Origin: Gemmatimonadota bacterium
GTDB lineage: Bacteria > JAAXHH01
Direction of reading: 5' to 3'
Assembly: GCA_009838645.1 (NCBI GenBank)
Contig: VXRC01000027.1
Span: forward strand, 1 to 60,863
Length of the DNA stretch: 60,863 nucleotides
The notes below the pieces were generated by a model. The model saw only the letters and a list, made by a program, of their open reading frames with translations, made no database searches and was not told the DNA's origin. This document shows, one piece after another, positions 1 through 9,026 of this stretch. Each line of letters starts with the position of its first letter. Positions within the stretch are counted from its first letter, which is position 1. A program made the position numbers and the translations under genes.

Positions 1-82
1 CCCCCACCTTTTTTTTAATTAAACGGCCCCCCCCGTTTACAACCCCGCTTATTCGGTGCGCCCGGTCCTTTTTTTAATATAG
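1..82. other. Degraded contig end
   Basis: Homopolymer-rich sequence with long runs of C and T that does not resemble the GC-rich coding DNA after it. The PriA reading frame is recognisable from about position 83 onwards and meets an in-frame TAG at 80-82, where the family should continue with its conserved helicase core. I read this as low-quality assembly at a contig tip, not biology. Confidence 0.75.
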
Positions 83-529
83 CCCGGGACGGGGCGGGGA
101 GAGCTGGGCGGGGAGGTGATCGTCCAGACCTATTCGCAGGGCCATCACAGCGTCGCCAGCGCGCAGGCGCACGACTACGCGTCCTTTTACGCCCGGGAAA
201 TCAACGACCGCAAGGAACTGGGTTATCCGCCGTTCGGTCGCATGGTCGGGATCCTGTTCCAGGGGGAACGGGACGAATACGTGATGCGGGAGGCGCGCCG
301 GTTCGCCGAGCTCATGCGGAAACAACCGGGAGGGATCAATATCCTGGGGCCCGCGCCCCCGGTGATTGCCCGGGTGCGCAACCAGTACCGCTGGCAGATC
401 ATCGCGCGGAGCAGCCATTCCGCGCGCCTGCGCGACGCCGTGCGGCAAGCCCGGATGCACTGGGAGCGCGCCGCCGACAGCCGGCGCGTTCATTTGAAAG
501 TCGACGTGGATCCCGTGGGGCTGGTGTGA
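83..529 (+). CDS. priA: Primosomal protein N' (PriA helicase), C-terminal fragment
   Basis: This is the last part of PriA, the superfamily 2 DNA helicase that reloads the replisome at stalled forks. The end of helicase motif VI and the following strand (GRGELGGEVIVQTY) are visible at 92-133, followed by the C-terminal domain with RKELGYPPFGR, a GPAPP turn and the closing VDVDPVGL. A GTG at 116 can be read as a start, but it lies inside the conserved GEVIVQT strand, so it is not the true start. The first 82 bases are unreadable. Full-length PriA is about 700-800 residues, so some four fifths is missing to the left. Identification rests on these C-terminal family motifs. Confidence 0.85.
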   Translation, partial: PGTGRGELGGEVIVQTYSQGHHSVASAQAHDYASFYAREINDRKELGYPPFGRMVGILFQGERDEYVMREARRFAELMRKQPGGINILGPAPPVIARVRNQYRWQIIARSSHSARLRDAVRQARMHWERAADSRRVHLKVDVDPVGLV

Positions 530-545
530 TCGGAACTGGTCCGGC

Positions 546-599
546 GGGAAGCCCCGGCGTAACGGGAAGCTCCGGCATAATGGGAAGCCCCTGCCGGCG
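546..599. repeat. Tandem array, 18 bp x 3
   Basis: Three copies of an 18-bp unit (gggaagccccggcgtaac and variants) start at 546, 564 and 582. They fill nearly the whole gap between priA and the radical SAM gene. This is one of about 23 such arrays in the window. Confidence 0.8.
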
Positions 600-614
600 G
601 AGGGTGAAGGGCAG

Positions 615-1460
615 ATGGCAACCAGTGTACGCGAAATAACCTGCAAGACGATCCTGACCCGAACGGGCGGCTTCCTGGAAGGCTATACCCACACCCTGCA
701 GCCCTACGTCGGCTGCGTGTACCGGTGCCCCTACTGCTACGTGCAGGCCCTGCCCGTCCACCTCTACCACGGAGGGGCCTGGGGCGACTACGTGGACGTC
801 AAGATCAACGCGCCCGAACGGCTCGAGGTCGAAATGGCCCGTCTGAAGAAGCGGGGCAAACCGGTGCGGATCTTCCTGAGTTCCGCCACGGACCCCTACC
901 AGGGCGCCGAGTCCAAATACCGGATCACGCGCCAGTGCCTGGAGGTGTTCGCCGGCCTGCATCCGGACCGGCTCGTCGTGCAGACCCGAAGCCCCATGGT
1001 CCGCCGGGACTTCGACGTGTTGAAGCGTATCGAAGGGGTCGAATTGAACCTGACGCTCGAAACCCACGACGAGACCGTCCGCCGAAACCTCACGCCCCAT
1101 GCCCCCACCGTGGCCTCGCGGCTCAAGACCCTCGACGCCGCCATGGAAACCGGGCTACCGGTCCGGGTCACGATCAGTCCCATGCTGCCCAACGACCCGG
1201 ATACCTTCGTGGAAACGCTCCGGGACCGCTGCCACTCCGTGGTCGTGGATACGTATTTCGACGGGGACGGATCGGGCGGCATGCGGACCGAACGCCTCCA
1301 GGTGCAGGAGATGTACGAGCGGTTCGGTTACGGGGAATGGTACCGCCTCGGCGCCCATCACGCCTTGGTGGACGCGCTGGCGGCTTCCCTCGGCGCCGAA
1401 CGCGTCGTGTACAGCAAGGAAGGGTTCAACCGGGCGGTCCGGGCCGCATCGACGGCCTGA
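615..1460 (+). CDS. SPL-family radical SAM protein
   Basis: A 281-residue radical SAM enzyme of the spore-photoproduct-lyase-like family (COG1533). The cluster-binding motif is CVYRCPYC with Cys34, Cys38 and Cys41, followed by the family's SSATDPYQ segment near residue 95 and a conserved Arg-rich core (VQTRSPMVRRD). Members cleave S-adenosylmethionine with a [4Fe-4S] cluster. True spore photoproduct lyase repairs DNA, but most members of this shorter group have no proven substrate. The ATG at 615 is preceded by a GAAGGG ribosome site. Nothing around it suggests sporulation, so a repair role is only a possibility. Confidence 0.85.
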   Translation: MATSVREITCKTILTRTGGFLEGYTHTLQPYVGCVYRCPYCYVQALPVHLYHGGAWGDYVDVKINAPERLEVEMARLKKRGKPVRIFLSSATDPYQGAESKYRITRQCLEVFAGLHPDRLVVQTRSPMVRRDFDVLKRIEGVELNLTLETHDETVRRNLTPHAPTVASRLKTLDAAMETGLPVRVTISPMLPNDPDTFVETLRDRCHSVVVDTYFDGDGSGGMRTERLQVQEMYERFGYGEWYRLGAHHALVDALAASLGAERVVYSKEGFNRAVRAASTA

Positions 1461-1634
1461 TCCGCATGGACCGCTCGATCCGGCCGGAACGTGACGGCAG
1501 GGTGGTCCGCATCGTCCGGGCCGCCGGCCGATCCACATTGTGATGGACAGACGAGGGTGTTCTGGTTATCATCTAACCTGCGATTTCGACTTCGTCACGT
1601 TCCCGCAGGAAGCTAAAGCAGGCCACCCCGACCC

Positions 1635-2057
1635 ATGCCCAAGGTAACCGTAGCCGAGTTGCAGGACTTCATAGATGGCGTGCCCTACGTCCATGATCTC
1701 GGATTGCGGATCGTCGAGGTGGAGGACGGGATCTGCCGCGGCCGTCTGCCCTACCAACCCAGGTTCGCCCAGTCCTACAACCTCGTGCACGGCGGGGTGA
1801 CGGCCTCCCTGGCCGATACCATGGCGTACATGGCCCACGCCACGCTGAACGGGATCACGCGGGACACGGTGACCACCAACCTGACGGTCACCTACCTCCA
1901 TGCCGCCAGCGAGGAAGCCCTCAACGCCGAGGCCCGCGTCATCAAGAACGGCCGCAAGGTCCTTTACGGCGAAGTGGTGATCACCAACGACGCCGGGACC
2001 CGGGTCGCCCATGCCACGGTCACCTATCTCAGGCTGGATTACGAGCCGCGGAAGTAG
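1635..2057 (+). CDS. PaaI-family hotdog thioesterase
   Basis: A 140-residue single hotdog-fold protein, the usual length for PaaI/YdiI acyl-CoA thioesterases. The family helix signature HGGVTASLADTMA begins at His52, and the C-terminal strands (VTTNLTVTYL, ARVIKNGRKVLYGEV) match the fold. It would hydrolyse an acyl-CoA thioester in the cytoplasm; chain specificity cannot be read. The last codons and the stop form the first unit of a 33-bp tandem array that continues downstream. The 174 bases before it (1461-1634) show no gene. Confidence 0.88.
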   Translation: MPKVTVAELQDFIDGVPYVHDLGLRIVEVEDGICRGRLPYQPRFAQSYNLVHGGVTASLADTMAYMAHATLNGITRDTVTTNLTVTYLHAASEEALNAEARVIKNGRKVLYGEVVITNDAGTRVAHATVTYLRLDYEPRK

Positions 2058-2136
2058 GCGCCGCGACTGCATTACGAGCCGGGCGGACAGGCGCCGTTGC
2101 TACATTACGAACCGGTCGGACAGGCATCAACGCCTT
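2038..2136. repeat. Tandem array, 33 bp x 3, spanning a stop codon
   Basis: Units start at 2038, 2071 and 2104, each opening with attacgagcc or attacgaacc. The first unit is coding: it holds the last six codons and TAG of the thioesterase gene. The third ends at the stop of the convergent oxidase gene (2135). The whole convergent gap is therefore repeat. Confidence 0.9.
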
Positions 2137-3274
2137 ACGCGAACCGGGCCAGTCCGTGCAGGGCGATGTCGTGCGAAGTTTCCCCCGTGGTGGCCAGGTC
2201 GGCCATGATCTCACCGATAACGCTGCAGAACTTGAACCCGTGGCCGGAGCAGGGCGAGGCGACGAATACGTTCTCATACTCCGGATGGGCGTCCAGGATG
2301 AAGTGGCCGTCGGCGGTGTTGGTGAAGGCGCAGACCTGCAGGCTCGTGGTGGGGCCCGACCCGTCGGGGAAGTAGCGTTCGGTGAATGACCGGAGCACGG
2401 CTTCGTCGCGGGGGTGGGTGGACCGGCCGATGCGGTCCATGTCGACATGCTCGTCCAGGTGATGATAGCGGCCGACCTTGAACCCCGGTACCCCGTGTAC
2501 GGGTAGTCCGTAGTACCGGCCCTCGGCAACCTGGAGATTGAACACCGGGAACCGGTCCGGCTGAAAAAGTTCGAGTCGCTTCGGCTGAAACCAGCCCAGG
2601 ACCTGGCGTTCCGGCTGTACCAGCCCATCCAGAGGTTTCACCACCTTGCCGATCCACGCGCCCGCGGTGATCACCAGCCGTTCCGCCGTGTAGGTCGATT
2701 TACCGGTCTTTACCGTGATGCCACGCCCGTCGGACGTCCAGTCCAGCACTGGTTCGCATCCGTGGATCTCGGCGCCCGTTTCCTGGGCCGCTACCACGTG
2801 GGCGACAATGCAGCGCTCGGGAAGGAGATAGCCGCCGTCCGTTTGAAACACGGCCATGATGTCCTCCGGCAACCGGTAGCCCGGAAACCGCCGGTTCACT
2901 TCCGCGCCCGTGAGAATCTCGTGGGGCAGGCCGTGCTCCTCGCAGGACGCCTTCGAGCCCTGGAAGACCCAGTCGTCCGCGGGGCCCGCGTCCAGCGCCC
3001 CCGTGATATGCAGCAGCCGCTCACTCGCCCTGTCCTCGATCTCACGCCACAACGCGTAGGCGCGCCGGAGCAGCGGTACGTAGGAAGGGTGTTCGGAGTA
3101 AGCCAGGCGGATGATGCGCGTCTGACCGTGGGAAGATCCGAGGTCGTGGGGGATGTTGAACTGTTCGAGTCCCAGTACCCGACAACCGCGGCGGGCAAGG
3201 TGCCAGGCCGTGGCGCTGCCCATGCCGCCCACGCCGATCACGATGACGTCGTATGAGGAGGATGGATGGGTCAC
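2135..3274 (-). CDS. Monomeric sarcosine / N-methyltryptophan oxidase
   Basis: A 379-residue FAD amine oxidase of the MSOX/MTOX family, which oxidises secondary amino acids such as sarcosine or N-methyltryptophan to the amine, formaldehyde and H2O2. The N-terminal dinucleotide-binding loop GVGGMG is at 14-19, followed by the family signature SSHGQTRIIRLAY. The covalent flavin cysteine is present as Cys315 in VCAFTNTADGHFILD, and SGHGFK near the C-terminus is also typical. The length equals that of characterised members. The gene is convergent with the thioesterase and divergent from purB. Which N-methyl amine is used cannot be decided from sequence. Confidence 0.9.
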   Translation of the reverse strand: MTHPSSSYDVIVIGVGGMGSATAWHLARRGCRVLGLEQFNIPHDLGSSHGQTRIIRLAYSEHPSYVPLLRRAYALWREIEDRASERLLHITGALDAGPADDWVFQGSKASCEEHGLPHEILTGAEVNRRFPGYRLPEDIMAVFQTDGGYLLPERCIVAHVVAAQETGAEIHGCEPVLDWTSDGRGITVKTGKSTYTAERLVITAGAWIGKVVKPLDGLVQPERQVLGWFQPKRLELFQPDRFPVFNLQVAEGRYYGLPVHGVPGFKVGRYHHLDEHVDMDRIGRSTHPRDEAVLRSFTERYFPDGSGPTTSLQVCAFTNTADGHFILDAHPEYENVFVASPCSGHGFKFCSVIGEIMADLATTGETSHDIALHGLARFA

Positions 3275-3403
3275 GGATCAGACGCTCCAGGGCACACGCG
3301 CGGAGTCACGAAGGTGGGCTGAATATAGAGGCCGGTGCGTACCGAATCAAGTGGATCAAGGTCCACGAAACGACGGTTTCACCTGCCGCCGGGATAAAGA
3401 GCC

Positions 3404-3433
3404 TTGCCGATTCCCGTGGTCGTAAAGTATACT
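3404..3433 (+). promoter_or_regulatory. Candidate purB promoter
   Basis: TTGCCG (3404-3409) and TATACT (3428-3433) are separated by 18 bp. The pair lies in the divergent gap upstream of purB, giving a leader of about 65 bases. Confidence 0.5.
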
Positions 3434-3447
3434 GAAACCGCAGGAAC

Positions 3448-3469
3448 GCGAAGGGAATGCGAAGGGAAT
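3448..3469. repeat. Tandem duplication, 11 bp x 2, purB leader
   Basis: The 11-mer gcgaagggaat occurs twice in direct succession at 3448 and 3459, inside the untranslated leader of purB. The AAGGG within it resembles a ribosome site but lies too far from the ATG at 3505. Confidence 0.7.
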
Positions 3470-3504
3470 GCGAGAACAGGCAGGTTCCGGATTCGGGGCG
3501 ACTT

Positions 3505-4941
3505 ATGTCTCTGCGATCACTATCTCCCCTGGACGGCCGATATGGCGACCGGCTGCAGGGCCTTTCCTCCTACTTCTCCGAATGGGCGCTGATCAAGTAC
3601 CGGCTGCACGTGGAGATCGAATGGCTGATCACCATGGCGGAGCGGCCCGAGATCGGGCACTTGCGCGCCTTTTCCGAAGAAGAGACCGGTTTCCTGCGGT
3701 CGCTGGTCCTGGATTTCACCGACGCGCAGGCCGAGCGGATCAAGGAAATCGAGCAGGAGACCCGCCATGACGTCAAGGCGGTGGAGTACTACGTACGGGA
3801 AGCCATTGCCGGGACCTCCGTGGAGGACGTCACCGAATCGGTCCATTTCTGTTGTACTTCCGAAGACATCAACAACCTCGCCTACGCCCTTATGCTCAGG
3901 GACGGGATCCAGCAGGAGTGGCTGCCCGGGAGCCAGGACCTGATCTCCGTCGCGGCCGCCCTCGTTGGCGAAACGGCGGACATACCGATGCTAAGCCACA
4001 CCCACGGGCAGTCCGCCACGCCCACCACCGTCGGCAAGGAACTCGCCGTGTTCGTCGCCCGCTGGCGGCGCCAGCTCGACCAGGTCGCCCATAGTGAATA
4101 CCTCGGCAAGTTCAACGGGGCGGTGGGAAACTACAACGCCCACCTCGTCGTGTATCCCGATGTGCCGTGGGAGGCCGTCGCGCGGCACTTCGTCGAGGAC
4201 CGCCTCGGACTGACCTTCAATCCGATCACCATACAGATCGAGCCACACGACTACCTGGCGGAGCTTTTTCACCGGCTGATGCGCTTCAATACCGTGTTGC
4301 TCGACTTCGACCGGGACATGTGGTCGTACATTTCCCTGGGCTACTTTCGCCAGAAGGTGGTGGGGACCGAGACGGGTTCCTCGGTCATGCCCCACAAGGT
4401 GAACCCCATCGATTTCGAAAATTCAGAGGCCAACGTGGGCGTCAGCAACGCGCTGCTCGAACACCTGGCCGGGAAGCTGCAGATCTCGCGGCAGCAGCGC
4501 GACCTGAGCGACTCCTCCGCCCTGCGGAACGTCGGCGTGGCCATCGGCCACTCGCTGCTGGCGATCCATTCGGCCATCCAGGGCATGGGCCGCGTGGACG
4601 TGGATCGGGACGTGGTGAGCGCCGACCTCGACGGGGCCTGGGAGGTGCTGGCGGAAGCGGTGCAGATGGTCATGCGCAAGGCCGGCCACGAGAACCCCTA
4701 CGAGCGGATGAAGGCGCTGACCCGGGGACAGGTCATTACGCAGGAGATCATGGAGGACCTGATCCGCGACCTGGACCTGCCGGACGACGACAAGCTTCGC
4801 CTGCTCGCCCTGACGCCCCCGGACTACGTCGGTCTCGCGCCGGTACTGGCCCGGCACATCGCCCGGGAGGGCGAGGACATCGTACCGGAAGGCGCGGCAG
4901 GCAAACAGGATGCTCCGGGCGCCGACGGAGAAGACGCCTGA
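3505..4941 (+). CDS. purB: Adenylosuccinate lyase
   Basis: A 478-residue fumarase/aspartase-superfamily enzyme that acts twice in purine synthesis, releasing fumarate from SAICAR and from adenylosuccinate. The start at 3505 gives MSLRSLSPLDGRYGD, matching the N-terminus of the long PurB type; an upstream ATG in frame at 3457 adds non-conserved residues and is rejected. The catalytic SHTHGQ motif is near residue 164 and the superfamily signature SSVMPHKVNP near 292-301. The last 20 or so residues are acidic and poorly conserved. It has its own likely promoter. A 15-bp tandem array follows it. Confidence 0.95.
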   Translation: MSLRSLSPLDGRYGDRLQGLSSYFSEWALIKYRLHVEIEWLITMAERPEIGHLRAFSEEETGFLRSLVLDFTDAQAERIKEIEQETRHDVKAVEYYVREAIAGTSVEDVTESVHFCCTSEDINNLAYALMLRDGIQQEWLPGSQDLISVAAALVGETADIPMLSHTHGQSATPTTVGKELAVFVARWRRQLDQVAHSEYLGKFNGAVGNYNAHLVVYPDVPWEAVARHFVEDRLGLTFNPITIQIEPHDYLAELFHRLMRFNTVLLDFDRDMWSYISLGYFRQKVVGTETGSSVMPHKVNPIDFENSEANVGVSNALLEHLAGKLQISRQQRDLSDSSALRNVGVAIGHSLLAIHSAIQGMGRVDVDRDVVSADLDGAWEVLAEAVQMVMRKAGHENPYERMKALTRGQVITQEIMEDLIRDLDLPDDDKLRLLALTPPDYVGLAPVLARHIAREGEDIVPEGAAGKQDAPGADGEDA

Positions 4942-4948
4942 TCCCGAT

Positions 4949-5008
4949 GCGCGTCTGTGAAACGTGCGCCCGCGAAATGCGCGTCTTCGAAACGCGCGCC
5001 TGCGAAAG
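4949..5008. repeat. Tandem array, 15 bp x 4
   Basis: Four 15-bp units of the type gcgcgtctgtgaaac start at 4949, 4964, 4979 and 4994, in the gap between purB and the symporter. Because the unit is a multiple of three it leaves an open frame (RNARLRNARLR) that could be mistaken for the start of the symporter. Confidence 0.9.
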
Positions 5009-5053
5009 CGATTCCTCAAGGTAATCCAGAACCCATCTCGGCTCCACCAATCC

Positions 5054-6658
5054 ATGCCGTCTCTCCCCACGAATTTCGGTACCCTGGACTGGCTGATCGT
5101 CGCCGTGTACATGGCGGCCACCGTCGGCGTAGGCCTGTACATGAACCGGTACATCCGGGACATGGGGGACTACATCGTGGCGGGCCGGTCGCTCAAGTCG
5201 CGCCTGGCCGTGGCGACCATGATCGGGAGCGAGCTCGGGCTGGTGACGGTCATGTACTCGGCCCAGAAGGGGTTCACGGGCGGGTTCGCCGCCTTCCACA
5301 TCGCGGTGATCGCCGGCGTCGTGACCTTCATCGTGGGCATGACGGGCTTCATCGTGGTGCCCCTGCGCCGCCTCGGCGTGATGACCATCCCGGAGTTCTA
5401 TGAAAAGCGGTTCAGCCGGGGCGTGCGGGTCTTCGGCGGCCTGCTCCTCGCCTTCGCCGGCATCCTGAACATGGGCCTGTTCCTCAAGGCGGGCGCCCTG
5501 TTCGTGACGGGGCTGACCGGGCTGACCGATCCGGGCTCCGTCGCCGTGGTCATGACCGTCATGCTCGCGCTGGTGATCGCCTACACCATCATGGGCGGCA
5601 TGGTCTCGGTGGTGATCACCGACTACATCCAGTTCGTGGTTCTCTCCTTCGGCATGATCCTCACCTGCGGCATGGCGGTATACGCCCTCGGCTGGCCGAC
5701 CATCGTCGAAACCGTGGCTTCCGTCCACGGCGAGTCCGGCTTCAACCCCCTGCTCGAAGGCAGAGGCTTCGGCCCCTCCTACATCATGTGGATGATCTTC
5801 ACGGCGGGCCTAGTATCCTGCGCCGTGTGGCAGACCTCGGTCATGCGCGCCTGCGCCGCCGAAAGCGTGGAAGTGGTGCGCCGGCTGTACCGGTGGTCTT
5901 CCATCGGCTTTCTCATCCGGTTCATGATCCCCCAGTTCCTCGGCATCTGCGCCCTCACGTTTTTCTTCAACAACCCCGAGTTCCGCGGGTTCTTCTTCGA
6001 TGAAACCGGGTCGCCCACGGCCGACCCCACGATGACGCTGCAGGCCATGCCCCTCTTCCTGTCGCAGATACTGCCCACCGGCATCATCGGCCTCGTCGGC
6101 GCGGGGCTTCTGGCCGCCTTCATGTCGACCCACGACAGCTACCTGCTCTGCTGGGCGTCGGTGCTGACCCACGATGTCGTGGCACCCGCCACGAACGAGC
6201 GCCTGACCACCCGGTGGCGCCTGGCGCTGTCGCGCGTCTTCATCCTGGTGATCGGCTTGTTCCTTCTTGTATGGGGGCTCTGGTACGACCTGGGGCAGGA
6301 CCTGTGGGACTACATGGCCGTGAGCGGCGCCATCTACTTCACCGGCGCCTTCACGCTGTTGCTGGCTGGACTGTACTGGAAACGGGCGAGCACTGTGGGA
6401 GCCTACCTGGCGCTTATCGCGGGCATCGGCGCCGTGGCGGGCCTCGGACCCGTGAACCAGGCGCTGGGGCTGGGCATGTACAAGAGTGACGAGATCGGGC
6501 TGGCCATCACCGCGCTGGCCCTGGTCCTCATGTTCGCCGGGTCGCTGGTGTTTCCGGATCGCCCCGACCGTCCGGACGGCTTGGACCGATTAGCCCGTCT
6601 TGAGCACCCGGCCCGCACGGACAATCCGGCTCGCCCGGCCCGGAAGGAGGAGACGTGA
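5054..6658 (+). CDS. Sodium:solute symporter (SSS family)
   Basis: A 534-residue inner-membrane symporter with about 13 predicted membrane spans, starting with LDWLIVAVYMAAT near residue 10. The conserved core YIVAGRSLKS and the later motif STHDSYLL (near residue 358) place it in the SSS/SLC5 family; substrates in this family are sugars, amino acids, carboxylates or vitamins, and the sequence does not decide. The start at 5054 gives a normal N-terminus; an upstream ATG at 4964 lies in a tandem repeat. The C-terminus after the last span is a run of nine-base repeats. A small membrane protein follows with a 1-base overlap. Confidence 0.88.
   Translation: MPSLPTNFGTLDWLIVAVYMAATVGVGLYMNRYIRDMGDYIVAGRSLKSRLAVATMIGSELGLVTVMYSAQKGFTGGFAAFHIAVIAGVVTFIVGMTGFIVVPLRRLGVMTIPEFYEKRFSRGVRVFGGLLLAFAGILNMGLFLKAGALFVTGLTGLTDPGSVAVVMTVMLALVIAYTIMGGMVSVVITDYIQFVVLSFGMILTCGMAVYALGWPTIVETVASVHGESGFNPLLEGRGFGPSYIMWMIFTAGLVSCAVWQTSVMRACAAESVEVVRRLYRWSSIGFLIRFMIPQFLGICALTFFFNNPEFRGFFFDETGSPTADPTMTLQAMPLFLSQILPTGIIGLVGAGLLAAFMSTHDSYLLCWASVLTHDVVAPATNERLTTRWRLALSRVFILVIGLFLLVWGLWYDLGQDLWDYMAVSGAIYFTGAFTLLLAGLYWKRASTVGAYLALIAGIGAVAGLGPVNQALGLGMYKSDEIGLAITALALVLMFAGSLVFPDRPDRPDGLDRLARLEHPARTDNPARPARKEET
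6557..6646. repeat. In-frame tandem array, 9 bp x 10, symporter C-terminus
   Basis: Ten degenerate nine-base units resembling gatcgcccc / gaccgtccg encode a repeating tripeptide pattern (DRP DRP DGL DRL and so on) after the last membrane span of the symporter. The same nine-base consensus appears inside pyrD at the other end of the window. Confidence 0.8.
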
Positions 6659-6804
6659 TGGAATTCTGGAGCACGCTCTGGGCGGTGGTGTTTGTGCTTT
6701 GCCTACTGCTGTTCGCGGTAGTGGCCGTGTATGTCAGCGTAGGCGCCTTGGGAGATATCAGGGCGCTGTTTCGGAGGATGGGGAGGCGGGATGAAGAGGC
6801 GTAG
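6658..6804 (+). CDS. 48-residue membrane protein, symporter partner
   Basis: A short gene whose ATG overlaps the symporter stop codon (TGATG), with a strong GGAGGAG ribosome site inside the end of the symporter gene. The product is MEFWSTLWAVVFVLCLL followed by more hydrophobic residues, giving one membrane span of about 24 residues, then a basic tail (RALFRRMGRRDEEA). Small one-span subunits are known next to several sodium symporters and are thought to assist assembly or stability. The translational coupling supports such a role here, but it is inference from position and shape. Confidence 0.75.
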   Translation: MEFWSTLWAVVFVLCLLLFAVVAVYVSVGALGDIRALFRRMGRRDEEA

Positions 6805-6844
6805 ACCATCCGGCCAGGCTGAGTGATACCTCAAAGGGGGTGTG

Positions 6845-7240
6845 CTAACCGCAGCCGCAGACCAGCGCCTTGCCCTCGGTGGCCTGCAGGCCTTCGGTTT
6901 CGTAGCCGTCTCTGATCCACCAGTCCAGACCGCCCATGAGTTCCTTCACGTTGAAACCCAGTCGCGCCATGTTGAGCGCGCCCTTGGTCGACGCGTTGCA
7001 CCCGATGCCGTCGCAATAGGTCACGTAAAGGGTGCTTTTGTCCAGGTGGCCCGTGGTCTCCGGATCCATGGTCCGGTGAGGTATATTGACGGCACCGGGG
7101 ATATGGCGTTCCGCATAGGCTTCCTCGGACCGTGCGTCCACTAAGACGACGTCCTTGCCCAGGGTGATGGATTCCCACAGGTCATAGGAATCGGTCTCGT
7201 ATTTCAGCTTGTTCTCATAGTGTGCGATCTGGTCTTTCAT
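6845..7240 (-). CDS. Rhodanese-domain protein
   Basis: A 131-residue single-domain rhodanese. The domain opens with VVLVDARSEEAYAERHIPGA and the active loop is CDGIGC, with the catalytic cysteine at 76 and a second cysteine at 81. A Cys-X4-Cys loop is known in a subgroup of single-domain rhodaneses annotated only as sulfurtransferase. It would transfer sulfane sulfur from a donor such as thiosulfate or a persulfide to an unknown acceptor. The C-terminus CGCG adds two more cysteines. It lies between two transporters on the opposite strand and appears to be a single-gene unit. Confidence 0.88.
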   Translation of the reverse strand: MKDQIAHYENKLKYETDSYDLWESITLGKDVVLVDARSEEAYAERHIPGAVNIPHRTMDPETTGHLDKSTLYVTYCDGIGCNASTKGALNMARLGFNVKELMGGLDWWIRDGYETEGLQATEGKALVCGCG

Positions 7241-7517
7241 GGGTCCTCCAGTAGGCTTGGGCCGTGGGGCCGGTTTTCCGACTTTCCAAAAATAGAAGTA
7301 TCAAAATAGTCCCGGCACTACCAGTCTGCAAGCATTTCCGCCTGCCATCCTGGTCGGGCGGACAGGTCGTTCCAGCATGTCATATTTCTTGACTAATCTT
7401 CGTGATCGTTCCTTTAGTAACCCATGCTTGCCGTGCAGGCATGTCCGTTCCTTCGGTGTGCCCTCACCATCGATTCCTTAGTCGTTCAAGTCCACTTAGA
7501 CATGGAGGCGGTCTAAG

Positions 7518-9023
<1,506 letters not shown>

Positions 9024-9026
9024 CAC

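Noticed and set aside
615-1460. True spore photoproduct lyase
   Set aside because: The protein is shorter than characterised lyases (about 340 residues), and no sporulation gene is present. Only family membership is supported.
2038-2136. Possible CRISPR array (33-bp period)
   Set aside because: The units follow each other without spacers, one unit is coding and there are no cas genes in the window.
4964-5053. N-terminal extension of the sodium symporter (RNARLRNARLRKR)
   Set aside because: The frame is open only because the 15-bp array is a multiple of three. The symporter family starts at MPSLPTNFG (5054).
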